IMG/VR virus record: IMGVR_UViG_3300022847_000009
Location: 1 to 39,129 of that record
Length of the DNA: 39,129 bases
Direction: 5' to 3' (one strand)
Origin: a virus
Numbering within the stretch: the stretch's first letter is position 1; each line of letters opens with the position of its first letter. Both the position numbers and the translations under genes were made by a program. Of the stretch, positions 1-7,216 are shown in pieces. Below the pieces are notes generated by a model, which had not been told where the DNA came from, searched no databases, and saw only the letters and a list, made by a program, of their open reading frames with translations.

Positions 1-2
1 TT

Positions 3-224
3 TCGTGCCCCGCCGCCGGGGGTAATCGGGCGTATCCGGCCGCCGTGTCCGTCATCACGGCAACCCCGCCGCCGGGGGTAATCGGGCGAACGGGTGCCGT
101 GTCCGTCATCACGGCAACCCCGCCGCCGGGGGTAATCGGGCGAACGGGTGCCGACCCCGTCAAGTCGGACGCCGCCGCCGGGCGTAGCCGGGCGTTTCGC
201 CACCTACCAGCGCATGAGAGGTAG
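3..224 (+). CDS. possible 3' end of the upstream gene (partial, low confidence)
   Basis: The frame starting at base 3 is open from the window edge to a TAG at 222-224, three bases before the scaffold ATG. Two of the repeat units are exactly 54 bases apart and would encode an 18-residue repeat containing TPPPGVIGRTG. In phages with this gene order the gene before the scaffold is usually the portal, so this could be a repetitive portal C-terminus. That is only a positional inference: the sequence has no recognisable portal motif, open frames are common by chance at this GC content, and the first repeat interval is not a multiple of three. Confidence 0.25.
   Translation, partial: SCPAAGGNRAYPAAVSVITATPPPGVIGRTGAVSVITATPPPGVIGRTGADPVKSDAAAGRSRAFRHLPAHER
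7..194. repeat. GC-rich tandem repeats with internal dyads
   Basis: A core of about 25 bases (CCCCGCCGCC, then GGGGGTAATCGGGCG) begins at 8, 64 and 118, with a degenerate fourth copy near 171-194, so the spacing is 56 and then 54 bases. Between cores lies GCCGTG-TCCGTCAT-CACGGC, which can form a hairpin, and the core itself contains the dyad CCCC...GGGG. The array sits immediately upstream of the scaffold gene. It may be a transcriptional or RNA-processing element before the capsid genes, or the repetitive 3' end of the preceding gene. The 2-base change in spacing argues against a conserved repeat peptide. Confidence 0.75.
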
Positions 225-227
225 ACC

Positions 228-1379
228 ATGAAAGAAGACGATCAGACTGCGACCGAGCCGCAAGGCCCGGAAGATACCGCCACCAAAAAGGAAGTGGTTG
301 AGGACCAGGAGTTCAAAACCCCGGAAGACATCGAAGCCGAGGAGGCCGAACGGGCTCTTCAAGAAGCCGAGGAGGCCGATAAGCAGGCCGCCGACGCCGG
401 CAACGATGACGAAGCAGCCGGGAAAAAGGACGAAAACCAACAGGTCCTCGACAATGCGACCGGTGACAGCAAGCAGGACACCGCCGACGGCAAAAAAGCT
501 GCCGCCGGTGACGACGAGGAAGGCGAGGACGGCAAAGTGCCGACGGCCGCGGTCCAAGCGGAGCGCAAACGTCGACAGGACGCCGAACGCGACAACGCCA
601 TTCTCAGGGGCAATCTGGCCGCGCTAAACGAGCGCTTGGGCCGTCTCGAGCAATCGAACGGGCCCGGGCAACCGGAAAACGCAAGCCAGCCGCCGACGCC
701 TGAACAGCATCTCACGGACCTAAATGCGAGGGTCGATAAGATTTGGGACGACGCCGACAACGGCGAAATCTCTTTCTCCGAGGCCCGCAAGAAGGAACGC
801 GCGCTGGAATCCGAGATCCGCGCTATCGAAGACGCCCAGCGGGGCGACCGGGACACCGGTTCGCGCCAGGTCGTGCTCGATACGAAGATCGAGGAGAACC
901 TGCAACGGCTCGAATCGACGTTTCCGATCATCAAAGCGCTCGATGAGACGCAGATGCAGCAGTTCGTGGATCATGCATACCGAGACGCCGAAGCCGCCGG
1001 GGAACCGATCCGGCCTGGCGCTCTTGGCACCGTCCGCTTGCACAACATGGCGGCCGAGGCTGCGCACAAGCACTTCGGCCAATACTACACGCCGGCCGCC
1101 CCCGCAGAAGCGGGCGCCGGTGGTCAACAGGGTGGCGGAAAACAACCGCAGTCGCCGGGCAATGGTAGCGGTCTCAGCCAATCGGCGAAGGACCGTGAAG
1201 CGGCTCTTGCCAGGGCCTCGAACCATCCGCCCAACATCAACGCCGTGGGGAACGGCGCCGAGGGACAGCTTTCGGATCAGCAACTCCAAGCCAAGCTGGA
1301 AGGCATGGGCGAAGAGGAGCAAATCCAGTTTCTCGACCAAATGCCGGGCCTCGCGAAACGGCTCGGGATTCCGGACTAA
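228..1379 (+). CDS. capsid scaffolding protein
   Basis: This 383-residue protein is very acidic and Gln/Ala/Lys-rich over residues 1-105, has a predicted coiled coil around 110-140 (AERKRRQDAERDNAILRG followed by a heptad-like stretch), and a charged helical middle. The C-terminus is rich in Gly and Gln and ends in GLAKRLGIPD. That composition and the position directly before the major capsid gene are typical of phage scaffolds, which template procapsid assembly and then leave the head. The ATG at 228 follows GAGAGG. The assignment rests on composition and synteny rather than on a diagnostic motif, and I see no embedded protease. Confidence 0.8.
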   Translation: MKEDDQTATEPQGPEDTATKKEVVEDQEFKTPEDIEAEEAERALQEAEEADKQAADAGNDDEAAGKKDENQQVLDNATGDSKQDTADGKKAAAGDDEEGEDGKVPTAAVQAERKRRQDAERDNAILRGNLAALNERLGRLEQSNGPGQPENASQPPTPEQHLTDLNARVDKIWDDADNGEISFSEARKKERALESEIRAIEDAQRGDRDTGSRQVVLDTKIEENLQRLESTFPIIKALDETQMQQFVDHAYRDAEAAGEPIRPGALGTVRLHNMAAEAAHKHFGQYYTPAAPAEAGAGGQQGGGKQPQSPGNGSGLSQSAKDREAALARASNHPPNINAVGNGAEGQLSDQQLQAKLEGMGEEEQIQFLDQMPGLAKRLGIPD

Positions 1380-1472
1380 GCACACCGAAAGGCCGCGCAA
1401 GCGGACTTTTTCATTGGTCTGCAGACGTCGGGATCCGGTCAACCTCAACTCTCAATCTCGAAAGGGAAACCT

Positions 1473-2594
1473 ATGTCTCAGACCGATTTCGGCGCCTTAT
1501 CGGCGCTGCAGCGGACGGCATGGTCGACCAAGGTGGCGAAACAGGGACGTGACGAAAACTTCTTCATGTCCAACGCCTTCATGGGTGCCAGCACGTCCGA
1601 TATGAACCGTCCCATCATTCGTGTGACGGAACTGACCAAGGACTCGCGCGGCTCTAAAGCCGTCCTGCCCCTGGTCACCGACCTGACCGGTGGCGGCGTC
1701 GCCGGTGACAACGTCCTCGAAGGTAACGAGGAAGCGCTGGTCGCCGACGAGCAGACCATCCAGATCGACCAGCTTCGGAACGGCGTTCGCTCGCGCGGCC
1801 GCATGTCCGAGCAGGACACCGTGATCCGTTTCCGCGTTCAGGCGCGCGACGCTCTCGGTTTCTGGCTGGCCGACACCATCGACGAGCTCATGTTCCTGAC
1901 CATCGCCGGTCGGGCCTATACGCTCAACACCGATGGCTCGACCCGCGATGCGTCCTCGCAACTGAGCACGTTGCGGTTCGCCTCCGACGTCGTCGCCGCG
2001 TCGTCCAACCGCATCCTGTATGCGGGCTCGGCAACGTCCGAGAACACGTTGACGGCGAACGACATCATGAAGTGGGACCTGGTCATCGAGGCGAAGGCCT
2101 TGGCGAAGCGGAAACGCATCAAGCCGATCCGTGCCGGCGGCAAGGGCTACTACGTCCTGGTGCTGTCGACCGAGCAATGCCGCGATCTGGAAAAGGACTC
2201 CGACTACAAGGCGCTCAACGCCCAGGCCATGCCGCGCGGCATGAACAACCCGCTGTTCACACACGCCAAGAAGGTCATCAACGACGTGGTGATCTACGAC
2301 CACCAGAAGGTGTTCAACACCCTCGGTCTGGCGTCGAGCAGCAAATGGGGCTCGGCCGGAACGGTCGATGGTGCGCAATCGTTCCTCATGGGCGCCTGCG
2401 CTGCCGGTGCCGCCATGCTCGGCGGCCTCGATTGGGCGGAGTCGGATAACACCGACTACAAAAACCGCCCTGCGATCGCCACCGGCCGCATCTTCGGGTT
2501 GCTGAAACCGCAGTACAAATCGCGTTACGACTCCAACGCGACGGAAGACTACGGCCTCATCACCATGAAGACGGCCGCCGCCGCCACGGCGTAA
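1473..2594 (+). CDS. major capsid protein, DUF4043/N4-gp56-like
   Basis: The 373-residue product forms the icosahedral head shell. It matches the layout of the DUF4043 capsid family: an N-terminal helical segment, a stretch around residues 66-90 (VLPLVTDLTGGGVAGDNVLEG), then NEEALVADEQTIQIDQLRNG and GRMSEQDTVIRFRVQARDALG, with DTIDELMFLTIAG at about 135-147. The length is normal for the family. It lies 93 bases after the scaffold gene and starts with AAAGGGAAACCT before the ATG. A weak GC hairpin followed by TTTTT at about 1388-1412 may separate the two transcripts. The HK97-type fold is inferred from the family. Confidence 0.92.
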   Translation: MSQTDFGALSALQRTAWSTKVAKQGRDENFFMSNAFMGASTSDMNRPIIRVTELTKDSRGSKAVLPLVTDLTGGGVAGDNVLEGNEEALVADEQTIQIDQLRNGVRSRGRMSEQDTVIRFRVQARDALGFWLADTIDELMFLTIAGRAYTLNTDGSTRDASSQLSTLRFASDVVAASSNRILYAGSATSENTLTANDIMKWDLVIEAKALAKRKRIKPIRAGGKGYYVLVLSTEQCRDLEKDSDYKALNAQAMPRGMNNPLFTHAKKVINDVVIYDHQKVFNTLGLASSSKWGSAGTVDGAQSFLMGACAAGAAMLGGLDWAESDNTDYKNRPAIATGRIFGLLKPQYKSRYDSNATEDYGLITMKTAAAATA

Positions 2595-2638
2595 GCCTGA
2601 CGGTTCACCCTCAAAACTGACACGAAAGGAACGATGCA

Positions 2639-3349
2639 ATGAAACGCATCAACTTCCAACTCTACAAGGGGATCGGAGGCTTTTCCCGTGCGGCGATGAT
2701 CGCCGCCGCGGGGGGCGTGGTTCTTGTCTGCATCGCCGGCGATACCACCAAGGCCACCATCACCGACAAAGACGGGGCGACGCTTTCCAACCCCGTTTCG
2801 CTCACCGCCGGCAAGGCGGAGTTCTATGTTGCCGACAGCGTCGACACCGTGGATCTCTACATCCTCGCGCCGGGTGGCCAATTCTTGGTGGAAACCGGTG
2901 TTCCCCAGGGTGGCCATGACTTCGCCGTCGACATCACGGTACGCCATCAAACGATGGTCATCCCGTTTGCCATCGGCGACACCACGGCAACCACCGAGAC
3001 CGACAGTGGTTTCGACGAGCCGGCCAACGCGCTGTTCCTGCCGAACGCCGCGGTGCGTACCACGACCTTGGACGCAACCGAAACCATCGACGTCGGCACC
3101 GACAGCGGGGCTTCCGGCAACGCCGACGGCTTCATCGACGGTCTCACGGTCGCCACCGCGGCGCTGGCCAAGGCGACTCTCGCCGACGGTGCGGCAACGC
3201 TGGGCGCCCTCCTGTACGTCGACGAAAGCAGCGGCGACCTGGTGCCGGAAAGCCACGTTTCGACCGCAAAGTCGATCACGTACACGCTTTCCGCCGGCAC
3301 CGACACCGCCGAAGGGTTCATCTACCTGCCTTACGTTCTCATGAACTGA
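2639..3349 (+). CDS. putative head decoration/head-fibre protein
   Basis: This 236-residue protein lies directly behind the capsid gene, the usual place for a decoration or head-fibre gene. Residues 1-30 contain a hydrophobic patch (AAMIAAAGGVVLVCIAG). Residues 30-75 read TTKATITDKDG, then NPVSLTAGKAEFYV, and resemble the N-terminal module of the two tail proteins at 5,082 and 7,217. The rest (residues 90-236) is Thr/Ala/Asp-rich and predicted to be beta-rich, ending in FIYLPYVLMN. A role on the capsid exterior is inferred from position and the shared module. I cannot tell a decoration protein from a fibre anchor. Confidence 0.6.
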   Translation: MKRINFQLYKGIGGFSRAAMIAAAGGVVLVCIAGDTTKATITDKDGATLSNPVSLTAGKAEFYVADSVDTVDLYILAPGGQFLVETGVPQGGHDFAVDITVRHQTMVIPFAIGDTTATTETDSGFDEPANALFLPNAAVRTTTLDATETIDVGTDSGASGNADGFIDGLTVATAALAKATLADGAATLGALLYVDESSGDLVPESHVSTAKSITYTLSAGTDTAEGFIYLPYVLMN

Positions 3350-3372
3350 GGCCAGGGGAACCCCTGACGATT

Positions 3373-3408
3373 AGAGGGGCGGGGCTTTTTCGGCCCCGCC
3401 TCTTTTTA
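3373..3408 (+). terminator. rho-independent terminator after the head genes
   Basis: The stem GGCGGGGC/GCCCCGCC encloses the loop TTTTTCG and is followed by TCTTTTT. It lies 24 bases after the stop of the putative decoration gene and upstream of the next head gene, so it probably reduces read-through from the highly expressed capsid genes. It belongs to the family of similar hairpins at 12,588, 13,828, 16,642 and 17,103. Confidence 0.85.
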
Positions 3409-3454
3409 TCCATTTCATTTGTTCATTTAGAGCCAACCACAGAGGAGATTTATC

Positions 3455-4003
3455 ATGGCTCCGCAAGCAGCAGAGAAGACGGCCGATTTGGCCGAGACGG
3501 GCAACGATAAGAAGAACCGCGACGAGATGGCCACGGTCATCCAGAAGAATTTGCCACCGGGCGCCGTGGCCAACCACCAAGCGCGGTCCGGCCGCACCTA
3601 CCCGATCACGTCCGACAGCAACAAGCCCTGCGAAGTGCCGCTCGAGGACGCCTACACGTTCCTGATCGACGAAGCCTTCGAGGTCCGCGGCCCCGACGGC
3701 AAGGTCATCACGCCGCCCTCCAACAAGAAACCCGACAGCGGGCGGCTGGTTCTCGAGGAGGACGAGGTTGTCGCCCGTCTCGAAGAGCTGACCCAGGAAA
3801 GCCTTATCAAGCGGGCCAAGCGCTTTGCCGGGTCGGAGGTCATCAAGAAGACGACGGCGAAAGACGACATCATCTCCTTCATTCTCGCCAACAAGCCGGA
3901 GGTCAATGTTGCGGTTACCGGCCGCAGCGACGGCGTGGTCGCGCCGCAGATGGACCGGGAGAGCCTCGACAGCCTGCTTGGCCCGGTCGACCTGGGCGCC
4001 TGA
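3455..4003 (+). CDS. structural protein of unknown function, head region
   Basis: The product has 182 residues. An acidic, Lys-rich N-terminus (residues 1-35) is followed by a compact mixed segment with SGRTYPITSDSNKPCEVPLED and an EVRGPDGKVITPP turn. Residues 105-155 form a predicted charged helical segment (EEDEVVARLEELTQESL, then FAGSEVIKKTTAKDD). It starts with a strong Shine-Dalgarno (AGAGGAG) and is two bases from the next gene, so it belongs to the head-completion block. I do not recognise the family. Its place between the capsid gene and the connector suggests a minor head or head-tail joining protein. Confidence 0.6.
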   Translation: MAPQAAEKTADLAETGNDKKNRDEMATVIQKNLPPGAVANHQARSGRTYPITSDSNKPCEVPLEDAYTFLIDEAFEVRGPDGKVITPPSNKKPDSGRLVLEEDEVVARLEELTQESLIKRAKRFAGSEVIKKTTAKDDIISFILANKPEVNVAVTGRSDGVVAPQMDRESLDSLLGPVDLGA

Positions 4004-4005
4004 GC

Positions 4006-4359
4006 ATGTTCGAGAAAGACGTCATCGCCGAGACTCTGCACGAAGCCGGACGGGCTTACCTGCGCGCGCTTGGCGATGACTATCTGCCGGCATGGCATGA
4101 CGCGCCACGCTGGATGCAGGAAGCCATGCTCGAGCTCGTCGACTACCTGATCGATAACCCGGTCGCGCCGGCGCATGCCGCCCACGACTATTGGCGGCAA
4201 GGGATGCTGGCGCGCGGCTGGCGGGTCGGCGAGGCCCGTGACTGGCTGGTGCGGCGAGATCCGAACATGGTGCCGTGGGACGAGCTCTCCGAGGTCGGGC
4301 GCCGCCGCGCCGTTCTTCTTCACAATGTCTTCTTTGCCCTTGTCGTGGCGGAGGTCTGA
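4006..4359 (+). CDS. RyR-domain protein, putative head-completion factor
   Basis: This 117-residue protein contains the signature of the small RyR repeat named after ryanodine receptors. The segment AHDYWRQGMLARGWRVGEA, then RDPNMVPWDELSE (about residues 60-100), matches the family pattern HxxW...GW.YG...P.LVPYDEL. Such domains occur in phage and bacterial proteins of unknown role. The N-terminus (residues 1-50) is helical and acidic. It is separated by two bases on each side from neighbouring head and connector genes, which implies translational coupling and a role in virion assembly. No transmembrane segment is visible. Confidence 0.75.
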   Translation: MFEKDVIAETLHEAGRAYLRALGDDYLPAWHDAPRWMQEAMLELVDYLIDNPVAPAHAAHDYWRQGMLARGWRVGEARDWLVRRDPNMVPWDELSEVGRRRAVLLHNVFFALVVAEV

Positions 4360-4361
4360 GC

Positions 4362-5078
4362 ATGGCCAAACGGTTCAATGCCAAGGAAATCGGCGAGCGC
4401 GCCCTTCGCAAGATCGGCGCCTATTCCATCAACGACGCCGAGGCCGATCCGGAAGAGCTGCAGGAAACGCTCTACTGGATGGACATGAACCTGGCGCACA
4501 TCTGCGGGACCGAGGCCGCGTTCTGGTTGCGGCCGGCAACTATTTCCAAGGCGTTGACGGCTGATACCGGGTCATACGTCCTGGAGACGCTCTTGGGCAC
4601 AGACTATCCAAGCGACGGCATTGTTAGCGTGCCCGGCGTCTGGATCACGACCGGCAGCGACGACGATCCGTTGGAACAACTTCGCCGCGTCGACTACGAG
4701 AACATCCAGAACAAAGCCGCGACCGGGCGCCCTGAATACTTCTACATCGATCGCTTGGCGTCCGACGACGAACAGAAAGTGTACTTCTATCCGGTGCCGT
4801 CGAGCGGCTACACCGCCAAGTTCTTGGTTCAGACTTATTCGCCGGACCTGACAAAGCGGCCGTTCGCCGAGCAGCACGGCCTTTATACAGCGGCGCAGCT
4901 TTGGCTGACGCTGTCGACCGCCTTTCTTATCAGTGACGGGCCGGTACGCCGCCTCGAGGCCGGACGCATGGACCGGATCGAAAAGCAGGCCATGCAGGCC
5001 TTCAAAGACCTTAAAGCCTATGGGTCGGTCAACACCGAGCAGGTGCGCGACCGACGTGTCCAAGCGTGGGGGCCATAA
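4362..5078 (+). CDS. P22 gp4-like head-tail connector/adaptor
   Basis: The 238-residue product most likely forms the ring beneath the portal that closes the packaged head. Its N-terminus, GERALRKIGAYS followed by EELQETLYWMDMNLAHI, has the same pattern as the N-terminal helices of P22 gp4 (ALRKLG ... two-helix segment). It is longer than the 166-residue P22 protein because of a beta-rich insert (residues 70-160) with GIVSVPGVWIT and EYFYIDRL. Residues 170-238 are helical. The ATG at 4362 is preferred over an upstream in-frame start inside the previous gene because it follows the preceding stop by two bases. Gp4 also has peptidoglycan-hydrolase activity in P22; I cannot see whether that is kept here. 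Confidence 0.75.
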   Translation: MAKRFNAKEIGERALRKIGAYSINDAEADPEELQETLYWMDMNLAHICGTEAAFWLRPATISKALTADTGSYVLETLLGTDYPSDGIVSVPGVWITTGSDDDPLEQLRRVDYENIQNKAATGRPEYFYIDRLASDDEQKVYFYPVPSSGYTAKFLVQTYSPDLTKRPFAEQHGLYTAAQLWLTLSTAFLISDGPVRRLEAGRMDRIEKQAMQAFKDLKAYGSVNTEQVRDRRVQAWGP

Positions 5079-5081
5079 TCG

Positions 5082-6545
5082 ATGCGCGTCAGTGTCATAG
5101 ACTTCCAAGTCGCCAACGCCGCCTATCCCGGCGCCACGGTCACGTTCTACACCGTCGACGCCAACGGCGTGAAGACGGCGACCCTTGCGACGCTCTACGA
5201 AGGCCTGTCCGGCAGCGGCACGCTGACCAATCCGCAGACCCTCGACAGCAAGGGCAAACTGGCACAGCCGGTCTATATCGACACGTCCGTCATCGCGACG
5301 GTCTCGGGGCTATCGATCGCCGATCACGACACCGGCATTATTTCGCCGGCGTTCAATTTTCGCGGCGCTTGGGTAACCTCGACGATCTACGCCGAAAACG
5401 ACGTCGTCAGCATCACCAGCGCCGAAGACGTCGACGAGGGAGCGAACCTTTATCTTTGCGTCGCACGCCACACATCCGGGACGTTCGCCACCGACCGCGA
5501 CAGCAACAGTTATTGGACGTTGTTTCTCGATGTAAGCCCGGCCGCAGATTGGGCCAACAAGGTCGACGGCGCGGTCAACGGAACGTCTGAATATTCCGCC
5601 AAGGCCTACGCGATCGGCGGCACAGGCGTCACTGATACGCCAGGCAAGGGTGCGGCCAAGGAATGGGCAACAAAGGCCGAGGACAACACTGTCGACGGGT
5701 CCGAGTATTCGGCCAAGCACTATGCGGCGAAGGCCGAAGATTTCCGCGACGAGGCGCAAGCCGCGGCCTCCGGATTCCGACGCAAGGAAAACGCCAAGGC
5801 CGCCTCGACCGGCAACCTGACACTCTCCGGCGAACAGACGGTTGACGATATCGCACTCGTTGCCGGTGACCGCGTTCTCGCCAAAGACCAATCCGACGCC
5901 AGCGAGAACGGTATTTACATCGTCGCGGCCGGCGCATGGTCTCGCGCAGCGGATCTCGATACCTGGGAAGAGGTGCCGAACGCCACGGTTGCGGTCGAGC
6001 AGGGCACAGTCAACGCTGACAAGTTCTTTCAGTCCATATCGGATAGCGGCGGCACGCTCGACGCCACAGATATCGACTGGTCGCAGACCGGCGGCGGCGA
6101 CATGGTCGGCTCCAACAACTTGTCCGACGTTTCCAACGCGGCAACGGCACGAACGAACCTCGGTATCGACGGGTCAAGCGGGAACATCGCTACGGGCGAC
6201 CTTGCCGACAACGGCGTGACCCCGGCCAAAGTATCCGGATCCGTCAATGCGCAGACCGGCACCACATATACCGCCGCTCTCACCGACGCATTCAAAACCG
6301 TCACGATGGACAACGCTTCGGCCAACACGTTTACCATCCCGGCCAACGCCGCCGTGGCGTTCGCCGTGGGCGACCGCATCGATGTCGTCATGCTTGGCGC
6401 TGGCGTTACGACAATCGAGGGCGATACCGGCGTCACTGTCAACGGCGTGTCGGCGGGTTCGGGCGATTTGGCTCGATACGGCGCAGCCTCACTTCTAAAG
6501 ATCGCCACCAACGAGTGGTTGGTTATCGGCCTGACGGTTTCGTAA
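5082..6545 (+). CDS. tail fibre protein
   Basis: The product has 487 residues. Residues 1-90 form an N-terminal module (GATVTFYTV, NPQTLDSKGKLAQPVYID, DHDTGIISPAF) shared with the tailspike at 7,217, probably the part that docks on the tail. Residues 165-220 contain repeats of the type EYSAKAYA/EYSAKHYAAKAEDF separated by EWATKAED, as in T7-like fibre shafts. Residues 225-335 form a domain often found in phage fibres (NLTLSGEQTVDD, GDRVLAKDQSDASENGIYIV). The C-terminal 100 residues are beta-rich. Host recognition is inferred from this architecture. Its stop codon overlaps the next ATG (TAATG). Confidence 0.85.
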   Translation: MRVSVIDFQVANAAYPGATVTFYTVDANGVKTATLATLYEGLSGSGTLTNPQTLDSKGKLAQPVYIDTSVIATVSGLSIADHDTGIISPAFNFRGAWVTSTIYAENDVVSITSAEDVDEGANLYLCVARHTSGTFATDRDSNSYWTLFLDVSPAADWANKVDGAVNGTSEYSAKAYAIGGTGVTDTPGKGAAKEWATKAEDNTVDGSEYSAKHYAAKAEDFRDEAQAAASGFRRKENAKAASTGNLTLSGEQTVDDIALVAGDRVLAKDQSDASENGIYIVAAGAWSRAADLDTWEEVPNATVAVEQGTVNADKFFQSISDSGGTLDATDIDWSQTGGGDMVGSNNLSDVSNAATARTNLGIDGSSGNIATGDLADNGVTPAKVSGSVNAQTGTTYTAALTDAFKTVTMDNASANTFTIPANAAVAFAVGDRIDVVMLGAGVTTIEGDTGVTVNGVSAGSGDLARYGAASLLKIATNEWLVIGLTVS

Positions 6546-7192
6546 TGCTGCACTCCATACCCCTCGGCATTATCGCCCCCGCCCCCGACCCGGTCGCTAT
6601 CAGCTACATCGGCAATGCCGTCGATGCGAGCAACCAATCGAGCGCCTATACGTTTTCAAGTCAGAGCATCGGCACGGCGGCGGCGGATCGATACGTCGTC
6701 GTGTGCGCCAGCACGGTCAACGAGGACATTACATCCGTGACCATCGGCGGCGTAACCGCGTCATTGGTCAAAAAGCAAACCAACTCAACGTCTTGCGTAG
6801 GAATGTGGCAGCTTCTTGTTCCGGCGGGCACCACTGCAACGGTCGTGGTCAATCTTGGCGGCACAGGCGAGGTTCGGTGCGGCATTGCGATCTGGACAAG
6901 AACCGGCGGCGCGTCGGCTTCTGCCACTGATACCGCTGGCGCGACGACAAACGGCGGGTCGCTCGCGGTAGATGTCAACGCAAACGGCGGCGTGATCGGC
7001 TACAGCCAGATGATTGGTCCGGCGACGATCACTTGGACGAACCTGACCAAAAAGTTTGAAGCCATAATGGAAGCGACAACCTATCAGACTGGCGCAAACG
7101 ATGACTTTGCGACCGCTCAGACCGTATCCGTGACGGCCCAAACATCGGGATCGCCGTCTTTGGTGACGGGCGTTTCGGCGGCTTTTGGATGA
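6545..7192 (+). CDS. small beta-rich tail-associated protein
   Basis: The 215-residue product starts at the ATG that overlaps the fibre gene's TAA. It is rich in Thr, Ser, Val and Ala and nearly free of long charged stretches. It has alternating beta-type segments such as YVVVCASTVNEDITSVTIGG and ATVVVNLGGTGEVRCGIAIW, resembling a jelly-roll or Ig-like surface domain. Being between the fibre and the tailspike, it is probably a receptor-binding accessory domain expressed as a separate chain. No enzyme motif is visible. An alternative start 30 bases upstream would lie inside the fibre gene and is less likely. Confidence 0.6.
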   Translation: MLHSIPLGIIAPAPDPVAISYIGNAVDASNQSSAYTFSSQSIGTAAADRYVVVCASTVNEDITSVTIGGVTASLVKKQTNSTSCVGMWQLLVPAGTTATVVVNLGGTGEVRCGIAIWTRTGGASASATDTAGATTNGGSLAVDVNANGGVIGYSQMIGPATITWTNLTKKFEAIMEATTYQTGANDDFATAQTVSVTAQTSGSPSLVTGVSAAFG

Positions 7193-7216
7193 CATACTTT
7201 AATCGGAGAACACGCC

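Noticed and set aside
7-194. Possible CRISPR array at the left edge
   Set aside because: The intervals between cores are nearly identical to each other, so there are no unique spacers; the copies are tandem repeats.
1388-1412. Terminator between the scaffold and capsid genes
   Set aside because: The stem CCGC-GCAA-GCGG is only four base pairs plus a bulged pair, so despite TTTTT after it I do not list it as a feature.
1497-2639. 380-residue minus-strand open frame under the capsid gene
   Set aside because: It is antisense to the major capsid gene with no motif or ribosome site.
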